Source: Baylisascaris procyonis (Eukaryota; Nematoda; Chromadorea; Rhabditida; Ascarididae). From it: a stretch of 64,000 bases of DNA. Of this stretch, positions 1-9,807 are shown piece after piece. Every line of letters begins with the position of its first letter. Position 1 is the first letter of the stretch. The position numbers were made by a program, and so were the translations under genes. The notes below the pieces were generated by a model. The model was given only the letters and a program-made list of their open reading frames with translations. It did no database searches and had not been told where the DNA came from. The stretch covers positions 2,242,501 through 2,306,500 of the forward strand of contig JAZARR010000260.1 of the NCBI GenBank assembly GCA_037389465.1, given 5' to 3'.

Positions 1-39
1 ATCAAAGAAGGCGCTACTAGACAAAGGCGCCAGTGGAAG
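1..39 (+). mobile_element. Internal 3' end of a second, upstream BEL/Pao copy
   Basis: These 39 bases are identical to 3584-3622, the last codons of the element's ORF and the short spacer before its 3' LTR. If the LTR starts at the TG at position 40, the DNA left of the window is the inside of another element copy sharing this LTR, as in a tandem array made by LTR-LTR recombination. The alternative is that the LTR begins further upstream, outside the window, and overlaps the ORF end. The sequence shown cannot separate the two. Confidence 0.5.
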
Positions 40-689
40 TGTGGAGAGTTAACGCGAAACAATGACGATTCTTAGCAACTCTCACACCTCCAAAAATGAT
101 GTACTGTCTCACTTCTTAACAAAGAATGTGTTATCCAAATGAACGAACCGAGTAAGGCAACAAAGGGGAGAGCTCAACGATGTGAAAGCGTTCAACAGAT
201 TAGGAGAGTTAGTCGCGCATCGAGTTACGATACCGAGTTGCGGAGTGAGTCGCGCTTCGAGTTACTATAGCGAGTTGCGGTTACAGTGGCGGCTACCGAC
301 AGTTAGACCTGATTCTTCTCTATGTCTTCGCCCGATTTCGACATTCATTCGTACGCCTCGATATTAGCTCTCCTCGAATTCGATTTATTCACTGACTTCG
401 ATATTCTTCCGACGATCGACTTCAAAGCCTATTAACTAATTTCGATATTTGTTCGCCGATCGACTTCGATACTCACTGATTGGCTATCTCGATATTCTTT
501 CGCTGAGCAATTCGATTCTATCCGACGTCACTGCGATTTTCGGTAGCTGATCGATCCACATTTCGTCTTCGACAGTAACTTCGATTTCATTCAGTACAAT
601 TTTCGCCTTACGGTCAGTTGTTCATTCGTCTAACATCAATTATAAAACATTTTCGCTTTGTTTGCCGCTTCCGTTCCGCGTTCGCTACA
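40..689 (+). repeat. 5' LTR of the BEL/Pao element
   Basis: This copy matches 3623-4272 at an offset of 3583 with one mismatch. The left boundary is set at the first TG after the ORF-end sequence (TGTGGAGAG), and the right boundary at CA before TGG, giving a TG...CA LTR. It contains two imperfect copies of a 33-base unit (211-243 and 248-280), many TTCGA/TTCGATA words and a TATAAAA box at 641. The right boundary is firm because the two copies diverge at 690/4273. The left boundary is inferred. Confidence 0.8.
641..647 (+). promoter_or_regulatory. TATA box in 5' LTR
   Basis: TATAAAA lies 42 bases before the LTR end and 110 bases before the ORF start. Transcription starting about 25-30 bases downstream would give a very short R-U5. 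The same box recurs at 4224 in the 3' LTR. Confidence 0.45.
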
Positions 690-720
690 TGGTGCATTTG
701 GTACCCACGAATTGAACCCC
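690..720 (+). promoter_or_regulatory. Putative tRNA primer-binding site
   Basis: The sequence directly after the 5' LTR begins TGG, the complement of a tRNA CCA end. It runs to ATTGAACCCC, which resembles the complement of a T-arm. This is the expected position for a minus-strand primer site. I could not assign the tRNA because the spacing does not fit a canonical acceptor plus T-arm exactly. Confidence 0.5.
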
Positions 721-756
721 ATCGATTGCTAAACAAACGCGACCCTACGAACAAAT

Positions 757-3603
757 ATGTCCAAAGCACTTCGCAAAACCATTTCGATTCAGAAGCGCTC
801 TCTCCTTGCGCTTATCCAAGAAGCAAGGACTTTTACAATTAACCAACCGGATGCCCAACTCCCCTTCGATGATCAAATAGAGGCCCTTGACCAACAAAGG
901 CGCCGACTCCTTAACCACCGCACCCGAATCGACCAACGCATCACCGCCATCAAACAGCATCATGACAGATGGCTGGCCCTTCTCGAAACAACCTCAACTC
1001 CAGCAGACGAAATGGCATTTTACGAACAAGTAACCAATGATCCCGACAATTTTCTAGAGGTCCTCATGACCGCTTCAGATACTACCGCGGACCTAACTTC
1101 ACATATCGACTACATCACCGATTTGATTGCCGCTGCAACTGCACGCCATACTGCTACCCCACCGTACATTCAACCAGAACGAGCACTCTCTCCCGAACCC
1201 ACTAACCGAACGCTACACGACATACGCTTGCCCAAATTACAGCTGAAGCCCTTTCATGGTGATTTAGCACAATGGCCACAATTCAAAGCCACCTTTCAAA
1301 CAGCGGTCGGCAATAGTCCAAATATCTCGCCGATCCAAAAGCTTAACTATCTCCTCAACTCACTCGAAGGCGCAGCCGCACGGGCCGTCACAGGATACGC
1401 GCTTTTACCCGAAAATTACGACATAGTCTGGGACGCCCTTGAACAGCAATTCGGCTCGCACGATGCAATCGTTAATTCTCTCTACACCCAACTTGAAAAT
1501 CTTCCAAAGGCAGATCGCGACATAAAATCAACAGTGGACGAACTCGAGTGCATCCTACGCCAACTCGAGACTCAAGGCGAAGATCTCGAAACACGACTCA
1601 TTCATCGTACAATCGAGAAGAAATTGCCACACTGGGTCATATTACACATTCTCGACGAAAAAGAAAAATCTCCACGCTGGTCAGTAGGAACACTACGCGA
1701 AACCCTCCGCAAACTCGCACTCAAACGGCAGAAAGCGCAACAAATTTCTCGAGATCACGATTCTACTCGCCCAAACCTTAACGTTACACGATCCTTTCAT
1801 TTACCCACAATACGTCAGCGACCCGATCCAACTTCTCAGCGATCTCCTCGCTCTATCCGTACAAATAAGTCACCTTATATTTCTGCATTTCCAGCCTCAA
1901 CCGACTCACAACGAGCCACAGCTTCAACCCCTCGCTCACTACATTGTGCTTTCTGTGGGGAAGGGCACTGGAGCGACCAGTGCAAGAAATACACAACGGC
2001 CCAACAGCGCACACAACGGGCGATAGCGAAAAAGCTCTGCTTCAATTGTCTACGAGAAGGACATGAAACGAGAAGCTGCTCGAAAAGGAAGGAATGCTTC
2101 CACTGCAAGAAGCAAGGGCATAGCTCGGCGCTATGCAAAGAACGCGCAACGCCAACACAGCAATTTTCGCCTAGACGCACACGAGTGCAAGCAGCGAATA
2201 CTGCTCGAGAAGAATCAACCAGTACTAACGAAACAAAAGGTGACGAGGAAATAAAGGTAATTGCGACGACAGTAATTCGCAACAAGGATCGAGAAGAAAC
2301 GAGAGGAGGAGACACGAAACTAACGGCATTACTTCTATGCAAGGAGGTATTGGTGTCGGACCCGAATGACCCACTACGCGCAGCAGTAGTTACTGCATTT
2401 TTCGACTCAGGGTGTCAAAACACCTTTGTGACAAACGAGCTGGTGAAGAAGCTACAGTTACAAGCAAACTCGTCGCAGAAGCTAACGATATGCGGATTCG
2501 GAAGCGAGAACCCGACAACGTACGATTCGAAGCAAGTCAAGCTTAATATTCACCTAATGAATGGCTCAGCGAAGCAAGTAGAAGCGAAATCCATTGAACG
2601 AATTACGCAAAAGATTCAAACTGTCAACCTAACTCGAGAAGACTTGGACGTTCTCCAGCGCGAAGAAGTAGCGAAGCTGGCACTGCCTACGAAGTGGAAG
2701 GCGCCGAGTGTAGTAATCGGCATCGACTACTACCACCAGTTCTTTACTGGGGTCACGAAACATTTGAATTCGGGCTTCGAATTAATTGAGTCAGAAGTGG
2801 GCGCAATGATTGCTGGAAGAGGACGCCTGGAAAATGCAATCGGCAATGAGAGAGAGCTATTGGCGAACACAGCTCTAACGGAAACCCCCACGAGCGAAGA
2901 CATCGACCGCTACTGGAAATTGGAACAAATTGGTATCGAGCCAGCAGACGAGGTAACGAAGGATTCACTCGCGGTGCAACAACTCGCACGAACTGTGAAA
3001 CACAATGAAAATGGACGAGAATGCATACGACCAATTAATTTAATTGCTCCGCTCGAAGTAACGAACGACGACAATTCGACACCCGACGAAAATGATAGAA
3101 GACGATTTGAACCGGGAGATCCTCACTTGGAAAGAGAAGATCTCGAAGAGGACGATGAAGGCAACATGAAATGTCATAGCGCGACAACCGAGATAGCGGA
3201 GGAACACATCGCAGCGGCGAAAAAGAAAACTGCGAAACAATCGACACCAGGGACCAGTCAAAGCAACATCACTCGTTTCTTCCTGCTCATGAATGCGATG
3301 ATCATACTTATGTCGAGCTTCGAAACACCGACAGCAGTTCCGATGAATAGAGGACATCCGTGCCCAATGGGATCAGCATTGACTGCATGTAGACCTTTGC
3401 CGATCGATCACAACTGTCCTAAGAAAACCGAGTCACCTATCGAGAAGGCAAACGTGACAGTCTACAAAAAACAGTTTGTTAGGCTGAACGCGCAGTTAAA
3501 AGTCCCTCGATCCAGGAAGAACTTGTCGGCTGGGAGTGTCGCGAATTATCGCGATTTAGCGATGATTCATGGCGGCATAAAGGATCAAAGAAGGCGCTAC
3601 TAG
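757..3603 (+). CDS. BEL/Pao Gag-protease polyprotein fused to tail and env-like stub
   Basis: The 948-codon ORF runs without a stop. Residues about 156-330 form the DUF1759-like Gag domain. CCHC knuckles lie at 397-409, 428-441 and 447-460. The DUF1758-like aspartic protease has its DSG triad at 550-552. At 751-757 the motif ENGR, which in the family leads into reverse transcriptase, passes straight into RPINLIAPLE, which normally follows integrase; the RT, RNase H and integrase portion is therefore missing without breaking the frame. A highly acidic stretch follows (about 776-803). Next come a hydrophobic segment (841-854) and a short cysteine-bearing piece typical of the start of an env-like gene, truncated by a second deletion. 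The ATG at 757 is the first in frame after the primer-binding site. The ORF could supply Gag and protease but no polymerase. Confidence 0.88.
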   Translation: MSKALRKTISIQKRSLLALIQEARTFTINQPDAQLPFDDQIEALDQQRRRLLNHRTRIDQRITAIKQHHDRWLALLETTSTPADEMAFYEQVTNDPDNFLEVLMTASDTTADLTSHIDYITDLIAAATARHTATPPYIQPERALSPEPTNRTLHDIRLPKLQLKPFHGDLAQWPQFKATFQTAVGNSPNISPIQKLNYLLNSLEGAAARAVTGYALLPENYDIVWDALEQQFGSHDAIVNSLYTQLENLPKADRDIKSTVDELECILRQLETQGEDLETRLIHRTIEKKLPHWVILHILDEKEKSPRWSVGTLRETLRKLALKRQKAQQISRDHDSTRPNLNVTRSFHLPTIRQRPDPTSQRSPRSIRTNKSPYISAFPASTDSQRATASTPRSLHCAFCGEGHWSDQCKKYTTAQQRTQRAIAKKLCFNCLREGHETRSCSKRKECFHCKKQGHSSALCKERATPTQQFSPRRTRVQAANTAREESTSTNETKGDEEIKVIATTVIRNKDREETRGGDTKLTALLLCKEVLVSDPNDPLRAAVVTAFFDSGCQNTFVTNELVKKLQLQANSSQKLTICGFGSENPTTYDSKQVKLNIHLMNGSAKQVEAKSIERITQKIQTVNLTREDLDVLQREEVAKLALPTKWKAPSVVIGIDYYHQFFTGVTKHLNSGFELIESEVGAMIAGRGRLENAIGNERELLANTALTETPTSEDIDRYWKLEQIGIEPADEVTKDSLAVQQLARTVKHNENGRECIRPINLIAPLEVTNDDNSTPDENDRRRFEPGDPHLEREDLEEDDEGNMKCHSATTEIAEEHIAAAKKKTAKQSTPGTSQSNITRFFLLMNAMIILMSSFETPTAVPMNRGHPCPMGSALTACRPLPIDHNCPKKTESPIEKANVTVYKKQFVRLNAQLKVPRSRKNLSAGSVANYRDLAMIHGGIKDQRRRY

Positions 3604-3622
3604 ACAAAGGCGCCAGTGGAAG

Positions 3623-4272
3623 TGTGGAGAGTTAACGCGAAACAATGACGATTCTTAGCAACTCTCACACCTCCAAAAATGATGTACTGTCTCACTTCTT
3701 AACAAAGAATGTGTTATCCAAATGAACGAACCGAGTAAGGCAACAAAGGGGAGAGCTCAACGATGTGAAAGCGTTCAACAGATTAGGAGAGTTAGTCGCG
3801 CATCGAGTTACGATACCGAGTTGCGGAGTGAGTCGCGCTTCGAGTTACTATAGCGAGTTGCGGTTACAGTAGCGGCTACCGACAGTTAGACCTGATTCTT
3901 CTCTATGTCTTCGCCCGATTTCGACATTCATTCGTACGCCTCGATATTAGCTCTCCTCGAATTCGATTTATTCACTGACTTCGATATTCTTCCGACGATC
4001 GACTTCAAAGCCTATTAACTAATTTCGATATTTGTTCGCCGATCGACTTCGATACTCACTGATTGGCTATCTCGATATTCTTTCGCTGAGCAATTCGATT
4101 CTATCCGACGTCACTGCGATTTTCGGTAGCTGATCGATCCACATTTCGTCTTCGACAGTAACTTCGATTTCATTCAGTACAATTTTCGCCTTACGGTCAG
4201 TTGTTCATTCGTCTAACATCAATTATAAAACATTTTCGCTTTGTTTGCCGCTTCCGTTCCGCGTTCGCTACA
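3623..4272 (+). repeat. 3' LTR of the BEL/Pao element
   Basis: This repeat is identical to the 5' LTR except for A at 3871 in place of G288. It carries the same 33-base internal repeats and a TATA box at 4224-4230, and ends in CA at 4272. Unique flanking DNA starts at 4273. The downstream ORF at 4201-4395 begins inside this LTR. Confidence 0.82.
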
Positions 4273-4395
4273 CTGCTATTTATATCGCTACTATGTGCGG
4301 CTGTAGCAGTACAAGTATGCTGCAATAGTGCACTGGGCGTACAACTAGAATCGGGCTCTTCTAGGGCAAAAAGACAACATCCGTATCAGTTGTGA
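4201..4395 (+). other. LTR-to-flank chimeric ORF resembling a signal peptide
   Basis: The frame opens inside the 3' LTR (non-ATG TTG start) and continues 41 codons into unique flank. The flank part reads as a hydrophobic secretion signal (LLFISLLCAAVAVQVCC), then a polar stretch ending RAKR, a dibasic or furin-like cleavage motif, and six further residues. The element may have landed in or beside the first exon of a secreted protein gene, or the resemblance may be chance. No host start codon is visible on the flank side. Confidence 0.25.
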
Positions 4396-4576
4396 AGTCG
4401 ATTCAGAGAAAAATGCACGGAATGAACTTCTGGAATCGTCAATGAGTGCTTAAAACGCTGCAACTGTATACATATACCTATAGAACAGTTACATTTCCGA
4501 GACTAGAGCAAGGGAATTCCTCTATTTTGAGAGCAGCTAAATCCATTGATCGTACTATGAGATCCCTTACTCGTAG

Positions 4577-4740
4577 GTATGATGGTCGAAGTGAAGCGGG
4601 AGGGTGGCGTCGATCGAAAATCCGACGTTGTTGATGAGATCAACACACCTATTGAGATGCGCTGTCCGGATGCGAAGCGCACAGAGCGAGAACGTATAGT
4701 GCGCTGCACCCGAAGCCTTCTTAGCAATTACAACGCGGTA
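4577..4740 (+). CDS. Possible exon of unknown protein
   Basis: The segment follows a plausible acceptor (ACTCGTAG) and reads open with coding-like codon use: charged residues, then two cysteines spaced as in RCPDAKRTERERIVRC. A possible donor GTAGAA starts at 4738. No family is recognised. It could belong with the signal-peptide-like ORF 180 bases upstream, but no donor/acceptor pair I tried keeps both frames open. Low confidence. Confidence 0.25.
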
Positions 4741-6250
4741 GAATTATTGCCATTTGGGATCAGTACTAATTATACATTTAAATCTCTGATAATACCTTTT
4801 GGAAGATATATAAGTATCCTGTAGAGAAGGAAACCTCTACTGGAATTTGACATTAAAAAATTTGTATTTTCTTTAGATAATTGCAGCAATTATGTCCTCA
4901 TTTAGATTGGATGCGGCGTAAACGCCTGTAAATATCAAGCACCTCAAGTTAATTGAATAGAACTTTTTTTTCTGCTCGCAAGTTCACTCATAGATCACTG
5001 AGGTAATCGATGAGAAAAGCGGTAAGATGCGCACTCGATCATAGCTTCTAATTGCGTATTGCGATACGCCGCTTGCTGAAACGATTTTTCAACAACTCAA
5101 TAAAAATCTGTCGAACTGCATTGAGTAGACTTCTAGTAACTCCAAAAAAAGGAATCAACGTCATCGTAGCTCTTGGACTGTGGTTATCAACAAAAGCAAA
5201 ATAAATTTTTTTCGGTCGAGTTGATTTCGAAAATTTCCACCAATGTAGAACTCAAAAAAATGTTTTGCAGTAATGAAGCGTCTTAATGAAGGGAATGTAT
5301 GAGGAAACGTCAAGCGATTAGTGGTAGATATTTGTGGATTTCAGAGAAAAATCACTTGCTTATCACAGATTTGAGAGACAACATTCATGATATGCTACGA
5401 AATAATAGCCTTTTTTGACTTAATTTATGCATTTTTATGTGAATTACAATGTGGCTGTCATCTGCATTGTTGACAGTTTCTCAACCTATGTATCCGCATG
5501 TGTTTCGGAATAAGTATGTTCGGGCAAATCTAGAAATCAAGAAAAATCAAGCATTGAAACTTTTCAACTGAATCAAGGAATTGAAACAAGCTGTGCATAC
5601 TGGGCAATCTTTGAGGATTCTGGCCTTTCCTCAGTGCTCTCACGACGAAACATTCGTACTAGCAGTCAGAATTCCTCAGCAAAATTGGCTCGTTGCGTGC
5701 ACTGCATAGTAGAGGAAATCCAGAAACTATTAATCCTATATCATGGCAGTTGAAGAAGCTAATTCGTTCAACTTTTCATGCCGTTCGTGCAGATATTTCA
5801 AACAGGGCGGAAGGCCGGAAAATGTTCGATTCTGTTGTTACAAGACTTTTCACATCGTTCTTTATAAAACTTTCGAAAATATATGTGTTATACAGTGAAG
5901 TTGTTAGGATTAGTGTGCTTTATTTCCGACAGGCTATTCGTTCTTATTCAATATTCTTTTTTAATGATTCCATATTCCATTTACGGATTTCAGACAGCGA
6001 ATGATGATGATGATGGTGTAAGCATATGCCCATAAACGTAACCCCTTTATGTGAAAATGAGTTTGTTTAATCTCTGCAGTGAACTGTTGAGAGTAGTTAC
6101 GAAACTGAGTATGTGGAAGGAATAGCGAACTCTCGAAGATGGCAGCTGTCGATATGTTGCATCACAATTCATTGTGCTCTTCGTGCCTCCTTTAATATCT
6201 CGGTTTCTGACAATCAAATTTCTTTTTTTTTTTCAATAATCAAATTTCAA
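4741..6250. other. No supportable gene
   Basis: AT-rich sequence with only short random ORFs. The 103-codon plus-strand ORF at 5693 has no recognisable motif. Nothing else is supportable here. Confidence 0.5.
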
Positions 6251-6599
6251 CCTCTGCGTTGAACTATGTCTTTCCATTCACATGAATACGGATTTGCTGT
6301 TTAAGTAGGCCGTGTTGCAGAGAGATGGATGAACTGGTAACGAGGCCCAGCTTTGAAGGACTGGGTAGGAAATGACGATCTTTCAAATACCATTTAGAGT
6401 GAAGCTCCTCTATTAAAAACGTGTAACGGTGATATTTAATAAGCATCTGAGCATTTTATGAGAGAGAGGAGCGAAGGGACAAGAATGATGGAATGAATAC
6501 TGTGGCTGTGACAACGGAAGCAAAATTTTTATTCTCATTTCCAACGTTCTCAGACTCGGAAAGTTTTAGTTGTGAAGTATGGCACCAGTAGTTAGTCAT

Positions 6600-6804
6600 T
6601 TGCGTGAAAAGGTGCCAGATATCTGAAAACCCCACTCCCAAAGTAAGGATTCTTGACTCATGTGATATAATGAAGGCTGTGACGGAGGATAAGTTAGGGA
6701 TCATTTCGAAGAGATCCTTTGGTAAATGTTGGTGGAATGGCAATGTTGGCAAATAAACGACCATCGAAAGCATCAGAGTGGCGATAAGATCGGCATAGAT
6801 CTTC
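6600..6804 (-). pseudogene. Membrane-protein exon fragment, paralog of the 9.7 kb segment
   Basis: Read on the minus strand after an acceptor TTACAG, this segment opens with KIYADLIATLMLS and later reads LTLGVGFSDIW. It aligns without gaps over about 64 residues with the 9.6-9.8 kb segment (KIFVDFIVCRIFS ... LAVGFREYF). Both start one base before an AAG codon after a CAG acceptor, so splice position and phase are also shared. It is hydrophobic, as expected for a multi-pass receptor. No flanking exons could be joined with confidence, so this is either one exon of a live gene or a relic. Confidence 0.35.
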
Positions 6805-6949
6805 CTGTAAGAACATATGCAATTCTTGGGGATTGATTTTGTGATATAAATGTCGTAAATAATAATGAAAGAAATGCAGGAACGGCACGGATTTCAAGGG
6901 GATAATGGCTAGTGGGAAATTTCGGCTTTCGTCTAGTTCGGAACATTGT

Positions 6950-7415
6950 TATTTTTTGCTACATTTTGCAATCCATCCTCCTACTAGAGCATGCACAACC
7001 TTTTGTCTTCTAATATATAAGAGAGCTGTCCATGAACAGCAGTAATGAGAAGCAGCTAACTTTGGCCCTGATGCGGTTGTCGAGTAGGTTATGTTCCTTC
7101 CACCGGTGAAAAAGGTCTCATAGAGGTTATGGTGCCACATTCCCGATGAACCATCTCAGTGCACAGGAAAACAGATTCGTTCTTGTGTTGCTCTTCTACG
7201 AGAAGAGAGGAAAAATTCACCACTAAAATGGAGATAGTTGTTCTTTTGTAAGGAAGAAGTCCTAGTCGAGGGAGCTTTTGTTTGAACCAGTGATGTGATT
7301 GTGCCGAAACTTCCGGCATAAAATAGCACAATACTGTGCTTATAATGGTTTCTAAACGCTGAATACACGGCATTTGAATGCTACCTAGGATTTCAGACTT
7401 GGCGGAATACTGCAT
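6950..7415 (-). other. Minus-strand open segments, unassigned
   Basis: Overlapping open frames (7089-7415 and 6949-7140) look weakly coding and lie upstream, in the minus-strand sense, of the 6.6-6.8 kb exon fragment. They could be earlier exons of the same gene. I see no motif that names them. Confidence 0.2.
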
Positions 7416-7536
7416 CGAATATTTTTCTCAGGAAAAACTATACTTAACCATACTCAGAAACTTCCCATTTTGTACTTCCCGTGCCTTAGGAGTCTTTGAT
7501 ATGCATAAACGAGAAAATGCAGATTAATTTATTAAC

Positions 7537-7782
7537 CTAAGAGATTACTTTGTTAATCGGTTCTATAAAGAAAGGCATCTTTTTTCTGCATGTAATCCTG
7601 CGAATGAACAGTGCGCGTTGATTAGCCACAGGGTATTTTGATGGAGCTACAGCATTTTTCAGTATTGTCGAGGTCCTCTTGGCTCTGAGTTTCTGAAGAC
7701 AGCTGTGGAGTACGCTCAATAGTGCATGCCGATATGGAGACAACGCAAGAAACGTGCTGGCGATCATTAACGCCGAACGATA
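7537..7782 (-). CDS. Last exon of a 7TM chemoreceptor-like protein (copy A)
   Basis: Following acceptor TTTGCAG, the exon encodes a final membrane segment ending in SPYR (MIASTFLALSPYRHALL), then a basic tail to a TAG stop, 81 residues in all. A last helix ending in a PYR-type motif followed by a basic tail is a layout seen in nematode serpentine chemoreceptors. The exon at 16539-16772 matches it at 29 of 54 residues, with the same acceptor position. The 8208-8423 exon upstream ends in phase 0, and this one starts in phase 0. An alternative acceptor at 7825 would add 14 residues. The receptor family is not identified. Confidence 0.5.
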   Translation of the reverse strand, partial: YRSALMIASTFLALSPYRHALLSVLHSCLQKLRAKRTSTILKNAVAPSKYPVANQRALFIRRITCRKKMPFFIEPINKVIS

Positions 7783-8207
7783 CTGCAAATAGCAACAGTT
7801 AATGTCATGTAGCCGCTCAACAAACTGAATAAAGAAGCATGTCGTTAAGTATGAAGAAACAATTTCCACAATTTATTTACATTCGAAAAGGCTTCGTCAT
7901 TTTATGTGCAATTCAATTCACTCAGCAGAAAAAAAATTGTTTTGAAATGAACAACTATAACGGCACTCACATCAATAATATCATGCACACAATGCGGCTA
8001 TCGCCATTGTCAATACTATTCGATCCACTATGAGATTTTTGCACGCTGCACAACAATAGTGAATATAAAACATTTTCATTTTCTAATGCCTTATGATGGT
8101 GTCTATAATTGTTTTCAGTGAAAATTGCAGCCGAAAACATGTAAAATGCGGTGGCTTTTCAAGTGATTATTGATGTCGAAGTATTGAAATAAGATGAAGG
8201 AAAATAC

Positions 8208-8423
8208 CTGTTCAATGAAGATAATGAATCTGTTAATCGCTCGTAATGGTGGTACAAAGTCACTCCAATTATGCACCAATGGTTTCACAATATACAAAAA
8301 TACCGCGGTCACTGAAAGCAGTTGTCGGCATTGGAAAAATTTTGCTGATTTGTATTCGTTGATGATGACAACTTTGAGATGTCGATTATGTGGCGAATCC
8401 ACATTAATATGTTTGGAACGTAG
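8208..8423 (-). CDS. Penultimate exon of the chemoreceptor-like protein (copy A)
   Basis: The 72-codon exon lies between acceptor CATCGTAG and donor CAG/GTATTT. It starts LRSK, carries SPHNRH, and continues into a hydrophobic helix (LLSVTAVFLYIVKPLV). The LRSK...HNRH arrangement recurs in the exon at 13076-13200. Its phase-0 end joins cleanly to the 7537-7782 exon. Exons further upstream could not be assembled, so whether the gene is intact is unknown. Confidence 0.42.
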
Positions 8424-8827
8424 CTACGATGTTACTCATAAAACGATTTAAAATTCAATTCGTTTGTAATGGATTTGTTTCGAAACGTTTGTTGATTGTT
8501 TCATTACTCAAATTTAAGGCCCCAAATGAGTCAATTGTGAAAATCTCAGCAGGCTAAACAACGAGCAAAAATGCCACCAAATACAGCCGAATGAAGGAGG
8601 AAGGTAAAATGGAAGAGCGTGACGTGAGAACGATTATTAGAAGGATCTATGTACTAAAGAGGGATTTATTTCGACGGTCCTTACCGCAATAAAAGCAATA
8701 AAAGATGGCTCTAGTTTGTGAATGGCAGATCACATGAACTGTTGATGATGTTTGTTTGTGCGTGGTTTATACTTTGCCGAGTATACATTAAGAAGACGCT
8801 ATTGTTGGAAACAATTATAAATGGAGA

Positions 8828-8854
8828 TGACGTCACCTTTTGAAGATGACGTCA
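8828..8854. promoter_or_regulatory. Pair of CRE palindromes
   Basis: GATGACGTCAC occurs twice, with TGACGTCA cores at 8828-8835 and 8847-8854, 19 bases apart. This is the consensus for CREB/ATF-type bZIP proteins. The adjacent bases (GACGTTTCGGGCTCATTAGC) resemble phrases found in dispersed nematode repeats, so the pair may belong to a mobile element rather than a promoter. Confidence 0.3.
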
Positions 8855-9639
8855 CATATAGACATTTGAATGCGGACGTTTCGGGCTCATTAGCTCTATC
8901 CAGAATAATACGTCCTGCTTCATTAGCGCGATTTTATCACCATGGGCATTCTGGTAAGGACTGCGTAAAATTCAATTCAAAAATCCTATTGACATAGTTC
9001 AGATTCGATTATGAGATGTTCTTAATCAAGGACTTTGTCATCACACTATTATCACGTAGTTAGAAAAGAACATCTAAAACTTACGCATTTTTGGGATGTT
9101 CATAATCAATACTGGTGTGCAATATATGATGAAAGATAGGAGAAATTGCCGCCTTCCAGCATAATGATTCGTACCGATTTTATGCTTCAACATTGTAACA
9201 GCGACCTTCAAAGGGCAATTTCCTAAGTTTTGGTAAGCAAATTATGTCTCAATCAGTGATACCTTCTTGTTCTTCTGCTCAAATTAAGCTACATCACTTT
9301 AACCGCTTAACAGCAGACAAGCTCCTGAAAGCGATAGCTGAACATAAGCATGCAAAGACTAAGAAAAAAAGACGAAGCTTATTTTATCACTTTAGCATGA
9401 GTACTCTGAGTGCTTTCCATGTTGCGCAAATATATGTGATCGATGTGCTCGAAGTTAGGAGCTCTCGATTACTTTATGAAAGAGGCGACGGAAGGTGTGA
9501 GCGCGATTCACCAACCAATCTCAGCACAAACTCGATGAGAACGCCTATCAAATGAGATTATGCAGCATATCGTTTGGTTTGAAAAACTTTTAGTCCTCAA
9601 TGCTAAGAAGCCAATGGGAAATATTCCCTAAAACCAACC

Positions 9640-9807
9640 GCTAAAGTAAATGTGCAAGATACGATCGCCAAGATATCATCTGCCGTCGACTGGATCTTTA
9701 TTAGCGTGGATAAAACTTTTTGCGAGAATTGTGTCCTGAATAATGTTGTTATCGAAGCGTTCATGAAGGAAAAGATTCGGCAAACGATAAAGTCGACGAA
9801 AATCTTC
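9640..9807 (-). pseudogene. Membrane-protein exon fragment, paralog of the 6.7 kb segment
   Basis: After acceptor ATTGCAG the frame starts KIFVDFIVCRIFS and stays open to a stop at 9603. Alignment to the 6.6-6.8 kb segment is gapless, with about a quarter identity and many conservative changes. Its position upstream of the 8.2-8.4 kb exon on the same strand fits an earlier exon of copy A. The donor is uncertain; GCG/GTTGGT near 9640 is one choice. Confidence 0.33.

Larger units (their letters stand above)
40..4272 (+). mobile_element. BEL/Pao LTR retrotransposon, internally deleted
   Basis: Two direct repeats of about 650 bases flank an internal region with a single long ORF. The BEL/Pao assignment rests on the protein: a DUF1759-type Gag domain, three CCHC knuckles, a DUF1758-type aspartic protease and the BEL-type tail motif RPINLIAPLE that normally follows integrase. 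Reverse transcriptase, RNase H and integrase are absent and only a stub of the env-like gene remains, so the copy cannot move without help. The two LTRs differ at one position (G288 versus A3871), which points to recent insertion or gene conversion. The target-site duplication cannot be checked because the left flank lies outside the window. Confidence 0.9.

Noticed and set aside
1875..3357. Minus-strand ORFs within the retroelement
   Set aside because: Antisense shadows of the Gag-protease ORF.
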